A stretch of 56,496 nt of DNA. It comes from an uncultured Pseudoflavonifractor sp. (GTDB lineage Bacteria > Bacillota > Clostridia > Oscillospirales > Oscillospiraceae). The notes beneath the pieces were generated by a model, which saw nothing but the letters and a program-made list of their open reading frames with translations, was not told where the DNA came from and searched no databases. The stretch spans positions 1-56,496 of the forward strand of contig CAJFTA010000005.1 of the NCBI GenBank assembly GCA_904419835.1. The letters run 5' to 3'. The translations under genes and the position numbers were made by a program. This document shows, one piece after another, positions 49,896 through 56,496 of the stretch. Numbering within the stretch: position 1 is the first letter of the stretch; each line of letters opens with the position of its first letter.

Positions 49896-51672
49896 GGCCA
49901 GGTCCCTCAATCTTCAGATCCACCCGGACCGTCAGGCCGGGGCCGTCCTTGTCCACCAGGCGGATGACGCCCTCGTGGCGGTCAATGATCTCCTTTGCGA
50001 TGGAGAGGCCCAATCCGGTGCCGCCGGACTCCCGGGACCGGGCCTTGTCCACCCGGTAGAACCGCTCAAAGATGCGGGGGCGGTCGGCGGCCGGGATGCC
50101 GATGCCGTTGTCGGCCACCTCCATCCACACCCGGTCTCTCAGCCTGCCGGCGGAGATATGGATGCTGCCGCCGTCAGGGGTGTACTTGATGGCGTTGGAC
50201 ACCACGTTCATCATCACCTGCAGAATCCGCTCCCGGTCTCCCACAATGTTGGGCAGATGCTCCTCAATGTCCAGGCGGAGGGTGTGGCCGTGGCGCTGGG
50301 CGTCCAGCAGCACGGCGTTGTACACGTCCCGGATGGCCCCTTCAAAGGAGAAGGGGGTCAGCTTCAGCTCACTGTGGCCCGAGTCGAACCGGGACAGGGT
50401 GAGCAGGTCCTGGACGATATGGGTCATCCGGTCGGACTCGTTGAGAATGACGCCCAGAAAATTTTTCTCCGTGTCGGGGGGCAGCTCGCCTGCGTTGTCC
50501 ACCAGGGTCTCGGCGTAGCTGCGGATGTTGGTCAAAGGGGTGCGCAGCTCGTGGGATACATTTGCCACGAACTCCCGGCGCATCTCCTCGGTCTTTCGCT
50601 GCTCGGTGACGTCGTGGATCACCACCATGACGCCGCCGGCGCTCTCGCCGGAGAAGGGCGCCAGCAGCAGCTCCAGGATGGTGCCGTCAATCTCCCGCTC
50701 GCCGTCCAGATAGCCGGGCTGCTCCACGGCCAGCACGGAGGGCAGGGCGGCGATATCGCCGAAGAGGGTGTCGTAGGTGACCTCGCTGCCCCCCACGGGG
50801 ATGGTCCGGCGGAGCATCCGTTCGGCGGCTGGGTTGCACTGGATAACCGCCCCGTCCCGGGAGAAGGCCACCACGCCGTCGGTCATGTGGAGGAAGAGGG
50901 TGCCCAGCTTGTTCCGCTCGTTCTCCGCCTCCCGGATGGTGTCCCGCAGCTGCCGGGCCATGTTGTTGAAGGTGCCGGTGAGCACGCCGATCTCGTCCTT
51001 GGAGGCCACCTCAATCTTGTGGGAGAAGTCCCCCTTTGCCACCCGCTCGGCGCCGGTGGTCAGCCGCTCGATGGGGGTGATCATGGTCTTGGAGAGGAGG
51101 AAGGACAGCAGCACGGAGATCACCAGTCCAAAGGCCAGCGCCTCCAGGATCAGCTGGAAGAGCTGGGCGTTCAGGTTCTGGACCGTGGTGCGGTCATCCA
51201 GGATGTAGATGATGTACCGGTTCTCCCCCCGCTGGATGGGCACCGCCACATCCATATAGTCGGCGGACACATCCTTCATGTTCCCCTCCCGGTTCTGGAT
51301 GGCGGCGGTGATGTTGGGGGTAATGCGCAGGTTGGCGCCCTTCTCCTCGTCGGAGGCCGCCAGGCACTTGCCGGTGGAGCCGTCCAAAATGAAGTAGTTG
51401 CGGTGGCGGTTGTCGATGCCCAGAGCGCCGATATAGCTCTTGAGCACGTCCTGAATCACGTCCACATCGCTCTGCCCCTCGCCGGCCTCGGCCTGCAAAT
51501 CCCGGGCCAGAGTCTCGTTGTCGGCGCGGAACACAGTGTGCATCTGGTCATAGAACTCGGTCAGATAGAAGGCGGACACCGAATTGACCAGAAATGCCCC
51601 CACCACGGTCATCAGCGACACGATGAGCAGCACCATAATGAGCACCAGCTTCATATGCAGGCTTCTGAACAC
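49885..51672 (-). CDS. walK: Cell-wall sensor histidine kinase WalK
   Basis: The protein has 595 residues. The membrane span at about 8-30 follows VFRSLHMKLVLIMVLL, like known WalK N-termini. An extracytoplasmic Cache-like domain (about 35-170), a second span (about 175-195), HAMP (about 196-250) and PAS (about 255-355) come next. HisKA has SHELRTPLTN with His374, and HATPase_c has NVVSNAIKYTPDGG, DNGIGIP and GGTGLGLSIAKEI. GTG at 51672 is chosen: GGGAGGTGAGG precedes it and the ATG six codons later would trim the conserved start. It controls wall hydrolases with WalR and is usually essential. Confidence 0.93.
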   Translation of the reverse strand: MFRSLHMKLVLIMVLLIVSLMTVVGAFLVNSVSAFYLTEFYDQMHTVFRADNETLARDLQAEAGEGQSDVDVIQDVLKSYIGALGIDNRHRNYFILDGSTGKCLAASDEEKGANLRITPNITAAIQNREGNMKDVSADYMDVAVPIQRGENRYIIYILDDRTTVQNLNAQLFQLILEALAFGLVISVLLSFLLSKTMITPIERLTTGAERVAKGDFSHKIEVASKDEIGVLTGTFNNMARQLRDTIREAENERNKLGTLFLHMTDGVVAFSRDGAVIQCNPAAERMLRRTIPVGGSEVTYDTLFGDIAALPSVLAVEQPGYLDGEREIDGTILELLLAPFSGESAGGVMVVIHDVTEQRKTEEMRREFVANVSHELRTPLTNIRSYAETLVDNAGELPPDTEKNFLGVILNESDRMTHIVQDLLTLSRFDSGHSELKLTPFSFEGAIRDVYNAVLLDAQRHGHTLRLDIEEHLPNIVGDRERILQVMMNVVSNAIKYTPDGGSIHISAGRLRDRVWMEVADNGIGIPAADRPRIFERFYRVDKARSRESGGTGLGLSIAKEIIDRHEGVIRLVDKDGPGLTVRVDLKIEGPGHGA

Positions 51673-51876
51673 GGCGTCCTCACCTCCCGGCGTATTTTCT
51701 GCGGCTGGGCCTCGTCGCCCCAAAGTCCGCGCCGCTCTCCCCGGCCTCCCGGCCAGGGCTCGCTTCGCTCCCTTGCGGCTCCTCTCCCCACAGGAACCGC
51801 TTCGCTGGGTTCCTGTGGGGCCCCCTTTTGTTTTTTCACTGTGGAGGACGACCCGGCCCCGGGCTTCCGTCCCCTG
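51673..51876. repeat. 204-base walR-walK spacer with terminator-like hairpin
   Basis: CCCCACAGGAACC (51786-51798) pairs with GGTTCCTGTGGGG (51808-51820) around GCTTCGCTG. CCCCCTTTTGTTTTTT follows on the plus strand only, so as a terminator it would act on plus-strand transcripts, where no gene lies. Leftward walRK mRNA would carry the hairpin without a T-run. It looks like an inserted palindromic repeat. Confidence 0.65.
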
Positions 51877-52581
51877 TTACAGGCTCAGCAGGTACCCCTG
51901 TCCTCGCCGTGTCACGATGATCTGCGGCTGGGCCGGGTCGTCCTCCACTTTTTCCCGCAGGCGGCGGACGGCCACGTCCACGGCCCGGACATCGCCCACA
52001 TAGCCCTCGTAGTTCCACACGTTTTCCATCAGCGCCTCCCGGGAGAACACCTTTCCCGGCCTGGCGGCCAGAAACCGCAGCAGCTCATACTCCCGCTGGG
52101 TCAGGTCCAGGGGCTTTCCGTCCTTGTAGGCCACCATCAGATCCTGATCCACGGAGATGCGCCCGGCCTCCAGCCGGTTGTCGCCCGTAGCCGGGGCGGG
52201 CGGGCCGCCCGCCATCTCCCGGCGGCGGATGTTGGCCTTCACCCGGGCCAGCAGCTCCCGCATGGAGAAGGGCTTGGTAATATAGTCGTCGGCGCCCAGC
52301 TCCAGCCCCATGACCTTGTCGTTCTCCTCCTCGCGGGCGGTGAGCATGATAACCGGGGTATTTCTCCCCTCCGCCCGGATGCTGCGGCACACGTCAAAGC
52401 CGTTCATCTTGGGCAGCATCAGGTCCAGCAGCACCAGATCCGGGTCCTGCTCCAGGGCCAGCTGGAGCCCGGCCTGCCCGTCGTAGGCCTCCAGGGTCTC
52501 GTAGCCCTCCCGGCCCAGGTTAAAGCTGAGGATATCCACAATATTTTTCTCGTCTTCCACAATGAGAATGCGCTTGCTCAT
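51877..52581 (-). CDS. walR: Cell-wall response regulator WalR
   Basis: The protein has 234 residues. The receiver has VEDEKN, phospho-acceptor Asp53 in LLDLMLPKMNG, and Lys in ITKPFSMRELLARVK. The winged helix at about 135-234 has LTQREYELLRFLAARPGKVF and RAVDVAVRRLREKVE, and it ends ITRRGQGYLL-like. Motifs and operon (walR-walK-yycH-yycI) identify WalR/VicR. Confidence 0.95.
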   Translation of the reverse strand: MSKRILIVEDEKNIVDILSFNLGREGYETLEAYDGQAGLQLALEQDPDLVLLDLMLPKMNGFDVCRSIRAEGRNTPVIMLTAREEENDKVMGLELGADDYITKPFSMRELLARVKANIRRREMAGGPPAPATGDNRLEAGRISVDQDLMVAYKDGKPLDLTQREYELLRFLAARPGKVFSREALMENVWNYEGYVGDVRAVDVAVRRLREKVEDDPAQPQIIVTRRGQGYLLSL

Positions 52582-52606
52582 GACTGCCTCCTCTGCGGGC
52601 GGCCTC

Positions 52607-53143
52607 TCACCGCCCCAACAGCACCTTTGCCTTCAGCACCGCCGCCACTGTCTTGGCGTCGGAGATCTCGTTGTTCATGACCTGCTCCACCAGCTCTTCG
52701 AAGGGCACCTTGATCCGCTCCAGGAACTCCCCCTCGTCGGGGTGGCAGGCGCCCTGCTTCAGCCCCCGTGCCAGGTACATATGCAGCACCTCGGTGCAGA
52801 ACCCCGGCGAGGCGTAGAGGCAGCCCATGTAGGTCAGCTCCTCGGGCTCCAGCCCCACCTCCTCGCTCAGCTCCCGCAGCGCGGCCTTCCGGTGGTCCTC
52901 AGGGCCGTCCAGCTTGCCGGCGGGCAGCTCGGTGATCACCTTTCCGAAGGGATAGCGGTACTGCCGCACCAGGGTCACCATATCCTGGTCGTCCAGGGGG
53001 AGCACGGCCACGCCGCCGGGGTGCTCCACCACCTCTCTGCCCGACTGATGCCCGTCCGGCAGTTCAATTTTGTCCACCTTGAGAGTCACAATGCGCCCCC
53101 GGAAAATCTCCCGGCTCTCCAGCGTCTTTTCTGTCAGTTCCAT
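52607..53143 (-). CDS. nudF: NUDIX hydrolase, ADP-ribose pyrophosphatase type
   Basis: The protein has 178 residues. The NUDIX box reads GPEDHRKAALRELSEEVGLE (G x5 E x7 REUXEEXGU pattern, with the first Glu offset). VEHPGGVAVLPLDDQD and VRQYRYPFGKVITELPAGK are typical of NudF/ADPRase. It hydrolyses ADP-ribose to AMP and ribose-5-phosphate. It lies 25 bases upstream of walR and probably shares its promoter. Confidence 0.92.
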   Translation of the reverse strand: MELTEKTLESREIFRGRIVTLKVDKIELPDGHQSGREVVEHPGGVAVLPLDDQDMVTLVRQYRYPFGKVITELPAGKLDGPEDHRKAALRELSEEVGLEPEELTYMGCLYASPGFCTEVLHMYLARGLKQGACHPDEGEFLERIKVPFEELVEQVMNNEISDAKTVAAVLKAKVLLGR

Positions 53144-53295
53144 TCTTACCGCCCCGTTATATCAGAATATAGCCTTGCGCGGCCCGATAAGCCGCGCTGC
53201 TTTGCCCGGCACAGAACGCTCTCTCAAACCTCCCTGTGCCCTCCATCGGGGACGCCCTCCGCCCCCGTAAAGCGCGCATTACAGCAACAGGTATT

Positions 53296-53304
53296 ATTAT
53301 AGCA
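53296..53304 (-). promoter_or_regulatory. Extended -10 promoter of the nudF-walRK operon
   Basis: The minus strand reads TGCTATAAT (53296-53304), an extended -10 box about 150 bases before nudF. No clear -35 box is seen. The rest of 53144-53458 shows nothing else I can name. Confidence 0.55.
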
Positions 53305-53387
53305 TATTCCCCCTTCCCGCGCTACCCCGAAGCGGCTTCTTCCAGTTCCCCCAATCATTACAGCTGTTCACGCCCCAGAGCGCCCGC

Positions 53388-53393
53388 TATAAT
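53388..53393 (+). promoter_or_regulatory. -10 box of the MecA-like gene
   Basis: Consensus TATAAT lies 65 bases before the start codon. The region 17 bases upstream (TGTTCA) is a poor -35 box. Confidence 0.5.
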
Positions 53394-53458
53394 GATATCC
53401 ATGGCATTCGGCCTGTTTTAGGGTCCATTTTCTGATTCAGAACAAGGAGGTCCGCTCT

Positions 53459-53953
53459 ATGACCATCCAACCAATCGGCGCGGGCAGCGCCGTGCTGTAC
53501 ATCACCGCGGCTGATTTGAAGGAGCGGGGGCTCACGCCCGCCCAACTCACCCTGGAGGGGGCGCTGGAGCTGGCCCGCGCCGCCTTTGCCCAGTCCGGCA
53601 CGCCTCTGGAGGGCCCCATTGAGATCGAGGCCTATCCGGAGGCCTGCGGCGTGCTGGTCTTTGCCCGGGTGGCGCCGCCGCACAGGCAGTGGTTCTCCTT
53701 CTCCGGTTTTGAGGAGCTGCTCTCCGCTGTCCGGGCCCTGCCCGCCCCGTGCCGGGACAGCGCCCTTGCCTGGCTGGACGGCCGCTTCTGGCTCTCTCTC
53801 CCCGGCAATGAGCGGAGCATGGCGGCCTGTCTGTCGGAGTTCGGCCGCAAGGAGGACGCGCTGGGCCACCCGGATGCCCGGCTGGCCGAGCACGGACGCT
53901 CCATCCTGGAGCAGGACGCCCCCGCCGTGCTGCTGCGCCACTTCCCCGCCTGA
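53459..53953 (+). CDS. MecA-like adaptor protein, short
   Basis: The protein has 164 residues. The N-terminus (MTIQPIGAGSAVLYITAADLKERGL) resembles the MecA substrate-binding start. The C-terminal FSFSGFEELLSAVRAL and CLSEFGRKEDALGHPDARLAEHGRSILEQDA parallels the ClpC-binding half (LSEYGK...LxEHGK.I...NA). MecA has about 220 residues, so the acidic linker is missing here. It would pass substrates to the ClpCP protease. Ribosome site AACAAGGAGG is strong. Assignment is by motif memory. Confidence 0.65.
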   Translation: MTIQPIGAGSAVLYITAADLKERGLTPAQLTLEGALELARAAFAQSGTPLEGPIEIEAYPEACGVLVFARVAPPHRQWFSFSGFEELLSAVRALPAPCRDSALAWLDGRFWLSLPGNERSMAACLSEFGRKEDALGHPDARLAEHGRSILEQDAPAVLLRHFPA

Positions 53954-53988
53954 GCCCCTTTTCTCTCTGTCTGAGCTCTTGACAGGTA

Positions 53989-54108
53989 TGGTATAATAGT
54001 CGCAGAGCGTTTATTATACTTTGAACCCGGCCCTTTTCCTCGCCCTTTATAGGGCAACCGGAAAAGATGGCCCGATATACCATTCCGGCTTCGCTGTCAT
54101 GGTATAAT
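53989..54108 (+). promoter_or_regulatory. Two extended -10 elements before smpB
   Basis: TGGTATAAT occurs at 53989-53997 and again at 54100-54108. Between them CTTTTCC...GGAAAAG encloses GCCC-TTTATA-GGGC, a possible leader hairpin of the longer transcript. A TTGACA at 53979 is only 7 bases from the first -10 and cannot pair with it. Confidence 0.5.
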
Positions 54109-54179
54109 GCTTTTACAGTGGTATTTGTGCCGTCTTTCCGGCGCACGCCGCCATACCCGCCCGGAGGGAGGTGCGTCCC

Positions 54180-54647
54180 ATGGACCAGAAGGGCATCAAG
54201 ATTATCTCCAAGAACCCCAAGGCCTACCACGACTACTTCATCGAGGATAAGTACGAGGCGGGCATTGAGCTCTGCGGCACGGAGGTCAAATCGGTCCGCC
54301 AGGGCAATGTGAACCTGAAGGACGCCTTCTGCATTGTCAAGGACGGGGAGCTCTCCGTGGTGGGGATGCATATCTCCCCCTATGAGCAGGGCAATATTTT
54401 CAACAAGGACCCCCGCCGTACCCGTCGCCTTCTGATGCACAAGCGGGAGATTCTCCGCCTGTTCCAGAAGACCAGGACGGACGGTTATTCTCTCATCCCC
54501 CTCTCCCTCTACTTCCGCAACGCGCGGGTAAAGGTGGAGGTGGGCCTTGCCAAGGGCAAGAAGCTCTATGACAAGCGGGACGCCGCCGCCGCCAAGGACG
54601 CCAAGCGCGAGATGGACCGGGCCATGAAGTCCCGGGGCGGCTACTGA
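54180..54647 (+). CDS. smpB: SsrA-binding protein SmpB
   Basis: The protein has 155 residues. KIISKNPKAYHDYFIEDKYEAGIELCGTEVKSVRQG is the near-invariant SmpB start. HISPYEQGNIFNKDPRRTRRLLMHKREI follows, with a basic C-terminal tail (KRDAAAAKDAKREMDRAMKS). It binds tmRNA and brings it to stalled ribosomes. GGGAGG precedes the ATG at 54180. Its RNA partner ssrA lies 1 kb downstream. Confidence 0.97.
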   Translation: MDQKGIKIISKNPKAYHDYFIEDKYEAGIELCGTEVKSVRQGNVNLKDAFCIVKDGELSVVGMHISPYEQGNIFNKDPRRTRRLLMHKREILRLFQKTRTDGYSLIPLSLYFRNARVKVEVGLAKGKKLYDKRDAAAAKDAKREMDRAMKSRGGY

Positions 54648-54682
54648 GATAGCGGTTCCCATACTGAAAGGAGATGTTCCCA

Positions 54683-55207
54683 ATGGCTCAGAATCCTCTG
54701 GTCACCATTGAGATGGAGGACGGCGGCAAAATGGTCGCCGAGCTCTATCCCGACGTGGCCCCCAATACGGTCAACAACTTCATCAGCCTGGTGCAGTCCG
54801 GCTTTTATAACGGCCTGATCTTCCACCGGGTCATCCCCGGCTTTATGATCCAGGGCGGCTGCCCCGACGGCACCGGCATGGGCGGCCCGGGGTACACCAT
54901 CAAGGGCGAGTTTGCCCGCAACGGTGTGAAGAACGACCTGAAGCACGACCGGGGCGTACTGTCCATGGCCCGTGCCATGCACCCCAACTCCGCCGGCAGC
55001 CAGTTCTTCATCATGGTGGAGAAGGCCCCCCATCTGGACGGGGACTACGCCGCCTTCGGCAAGGTCATCGAGGGCATGGACGTGGCCGACGCCATTGTCT
55101 ACGCCGACCGGGACGTGCGCACTGACCGGCCCCGCAAGGATCAGCGGATGAAGTCCGTGACTGTGGAGACCTTTGGCGTGGACTATCCCGCCCCTGAGAA
55201 GGTCTGA
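54683..55207 (+). CDS. Cyclophilin-type peptidyl-prolyl isomerase
   Basis: The protein has 174 residues and no signal peptide, so it is cytoplasmic. The cyclophilin core shows IFHRVIPGFMIQGGCPDGTG (catalytic Arg), FARNGVKNDLKHDRGVLSMAR, SAGSQFFIM and DGDYAAFGKVIEGMDVADAI. It speeds proline isomerisation in folding proteins. AAAGGAG lies 9 bases before the ATG at 54683. Confidence 0.95.
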   Translation: MAQNPLVTIEMEDGGKMVAELYPDVAPNTVNNFISLVQSGFYNGLIFHRVIPGFMIQGGCPDGTGMGGPGYTIKGEFARNGVKNDLKHDRGVLSMARAMHPNSAGSQFFIMVEKAPHLDGDYAAFGKVIEGMDVADAIVYADRDVRTDRPRKDQRMKSVTVETFGVDYPAPEKV

Positions 55208-55225
55208 TTTTCAACTGTTTTCACT

Positions 55226-55250
55226 CCGGCGGGGCCATCCGCCCCGCCGG
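55226..55250 (+). terminator. Hairpin after the cyclophilin gene
   Basis: CCGGCGGGGC (55226-55235) pairs with GCCCCGCCGG (55241-55250). There is no T-run, so it is a weak terminator or an mRNA end stabiliser. Confidence 0.6.
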
Positions 55251-55344
55251 ATGAAATATCTTCTCTTCCGCCCGCCGGCGGGTGGGAAGACGCGAAGAAC
55301 CATCGTTGTTGTTTTATCTCTCTCCCTTTCCTCCCACGTAAGAG

Positions 55345-55625
55345 CGGAATGAGCGAGCTTTGCCCTTCGCGGTCAAGCGGGAGCTATGGTTTGCCGCTCT
55401 GACCTTTCTTCTGTTCCCCAGTCCAGACGAAGCCCAGCGCAGCGGGTTCGTCCGGAGCGGAGGAGCAGCGGAATGAACGGGCTTTACCCTTTGCGGTCAA
55501 GCGGGAGCTATGGTTCGCCGCTCTGACCTTTCTTCTGTTCCCCAGTCCAGACGTTCCCCAGTCCAGACGAAGCCCAGCGCAGCGGGTTCGTCTGGAAGAG
55601 GAGGAGCAGCGGAATGAGCGAGCTT
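55345..55625. repeat. 124-bp tandem repeat block upstream of ssrA
   Basis: Units begin CGGAATGA at 55345, 55469 and 55610. The first two are near-identical (CGGTCAAGCGGGAGCTATGG, CCGCTCTGACCTTTCTTCTG). The second has an extra 17-base copy of GTTCCCCAGTCCAGAC. The third is truncated and leads into the tmRNA gene. Each unit holds an imperfect hairpin (GACGAAGCCC...GGGTTCGTC). No credible gene is present in 55251-55671. Confidence 0.8.
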
Positions 55626-55671
55626 GCCGTTTACGGCGAAGCGAGTGATATGGAGCTTGCTCCGACGACGC

Positions 55672-56017
55672 GGGGGCGTACTGGTTTCGACGGGGACGTA
55701 GAGGCGGGAATAGCGGGCGGTGGCGCCTGGCCACCTTAAAACGGGCAACTTATAAATTAAAGAACGACGACAACGTAGTTCTCGCCGCGGCTTAACGCGG
55801 CCGTCCAACCTGGAAGGACCACGGTCCGGGATTGGGCGTCGACGAGTGGTGCACGTGTGTGTGCAAAGCTTTGAGCGCACCATGAACAATGAAGCTACCA
55901 AGCCCCTGAGTGTGACGGCTCACGCCTGGGTGAGGGAATGTAAATAACCGTCTGCGCCCGGAGAGGTTCCCGTTGAAGCGTTTTCGGACAGGGGTTCGAC
56001 TCCCCTCGCCTCCACCA
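55672..56017 (+). ncRNA. ssrA: Transfer-messenger RNA (tmRNA, SsrA)
   Basis: The 5' end GGGGGCGTACTGGTTTCGAC pairs with the 3' CGCCTCC-ACCA to form the tRNA-like acceptor stem. The 3' part GGGGTTCGACTCCCC is the T arm, and CCA is encoded at 56015-56017. The tag frame ends AAC GTA GTT CTC GCC GCG GCT TAA (NVVLAAA-stop) near 55760-55796, a typical hydrophobic degradation tail. The resume codon is probably the GCA shortly before AACTTATAAATTAAAG. It rescues stalled ribosomes with SmpB. Confidence 0.95.
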
Positions 56018-56056
56018 AACCGCTATCCATTGTGTTGCAATGGATAGCGGTTTTTC
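56018..56056 (+). terminator. Terminator of ssrA
   Basis: AACCGCTATCCATTG (56018-56032) pairs with CAATGGATAGCGGTT (56038-56052), followed by TTT. It begins right at the encoded CCA end. The next stretch (56057-56169) is AT-rich and shows no gene. Confidence 0.9.
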
Positions 56057-56169
56057 TGTTGCGGCTCAATGGATTGCGGGATTTATTTTGTGTTTATATC
56101 GTTCAAATAATAGATGCAATGTATATGTTTTAGACGCAAGTTTTGCACACGATTTACACACGATTAAGA

Positions 56170-56193
56170 CCCCGCCGGAGCATTCCGGCGGGG
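56170..56193 (-). terminator. Terminator of the right-edge holin gene
   Basis: CCCCGCCGGA and TCCGGCGGGG pair around GCAT. On the minus strand it is followed by TCTTAATCG, a weak T-run. Confidence 0.65.
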
Positions 56194-56202
56194 CCTCGCG
56201 CT

Positions 56203-56496
56203 TTATTCTGTTTTATCGTCCGTCCCCGCTCCCGCCTGCTCCCCGGCGCCGTCCACGGCGTCCAGGCCAATCTGGAGCAGCTTAGCGAGCCAGGCAGGGA
56301 CCGGCGCGCCCATGAGGACGGCGTTCTCCACGATGCTGCCCAGCTCGGTGATGCAGTACCACACCAGCACCAGCGGGCAGACGATGCCCCGGAAGGCCAC
56401 GGGCAGCTGTACCACCGGCAGGTTGTCCAGCACCAGTCCCAGCAGCAGGTCGGCGCAGGCGGCCACCAGGACCACCACCACCTCGCCGGCCTTGTG
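56203..56496 (-). CDS. Phage holin, partial (runs off the right edge)
   Basis: The visible part is 97 residues and the frame is still open at the window end. AFRGIVCPLVLVWYCITELGSIVENAVLMG and two to three membrane helices mark a phage holin family common in prophages of this group. It differs in sequence from the holin at 17709. It reads toward ssrA from outside, as the last gene of a prophage inserted at the tmRNA would. Confidence 0.8.
   Translation of the reverse strand, partial: HKAGEVVVVLVAACADLLLGLVLDNLPVVQLPVAFRGIVCPLVLVWYCITELGSIVENAVLMGAPVPAWLAKLLQIGLDAVDGAGEQAGAGTDDKTE

Noticed and set aside
53979..53997. TTGACA near TATAAT before smpB
   Set aside because: The spacer is 7 bases, too short for a sigma-A promoter. 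The extended -10 alone is more likely.
1..56496. CRISPR array or classic defence island
   Set aside because: No regularly spaced 25-37 base repeats and no cas, restriction or abortive-infection genes were seen. The only tandem array is the 124-bp block before ssrA.

Overview
The window is GC-rich DNA of a low-G+C-phylum (Bacillota) bacterium of the Clostridia. It most resembles the Oscillospiraceae (Flavonifractor / Lawsonibacter / Intestinimonas type). The reasons are SLH-domain surface proteins, a WalRK-YycHI module, a threonine T-box, Bacillus-type tandem Pho boxes, a sporulation gene (dpaA/spoVFA), PBSX-type phage genes, and strong use of G/C third bases. Most long reading frames on the opposite strand of real genes are artefacts of this base composition.

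Left end (1-2650, minus strand). The 5' tip of a 16S rRNA gene runs off the edge. Behind it lie two tandem strong rRNA promoters, a large serine recombinase whose 3' end reaches into the outer rRNA promoter, a 43-residue partner ORF, and the first ~132 codons of dipicolinate synthase subunit A. The dpaA gene is cut inside a conserved motif exactly where the recombinase module begins. This looks like a skin-type element in a sporulation gene.

2650-9600 (minus). A complete phosphate regulon: pstS-pstC-pstA-pstB-phoU-phoP-phoR. Three TTTACA Pho-box repeats lie before pstS and an 18-bp hairpin lies between pstS and pstC.

9600-17700. A secreted FMN/FAD flavoprotein reductase, a 26-residue membrane peptide, a HAD phosphatase, thrS behind a full T-box leader, and an autoregulated-looking PadR gene with two membrane-anchored unknowns and a small SLH protein.

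17700-31610 (minus). About 22 overlapping genes in the gene order of B. subtilis PBSX: terminase, portal, protease, decoration, capsid, connectors, sheath, tube, frameshifted chaperone, LysM, baseplate, fibre, holin. There is no integrase, repressor, replication gene, endolysin or normal tape-measure gene. A 169-residue protein sits where the ~1300-residue tape measure should be. It sits between housekeeping genes and looks like a domesticated particle or gene-transfer-agent-like system. An orphan tail-fibre-like gene lies 5 kb away (36956).

31750-36370 (minus). Phosphoglucomutase, then murA-walJ-rlmH. 38060-47360: a large SLH surface protein, a MacA/MacB-like export system (adaptor, ATPase, permease) and a second large SLH protein with base-composition patches. 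47710-53140 (minus): nudF-walR-walK-yycH-yycI, the cell-wall stress control operon. 53450-56020 (plus): a MecA-like adaptor, smpB, a cyclophilin, and tmRNA (ssrA) preceded by 124-bp tandem repeats. Just beyond ssrA a second, different holin gene reads toward it, which suggests a prophage integrated at the tmRNA 3' end.
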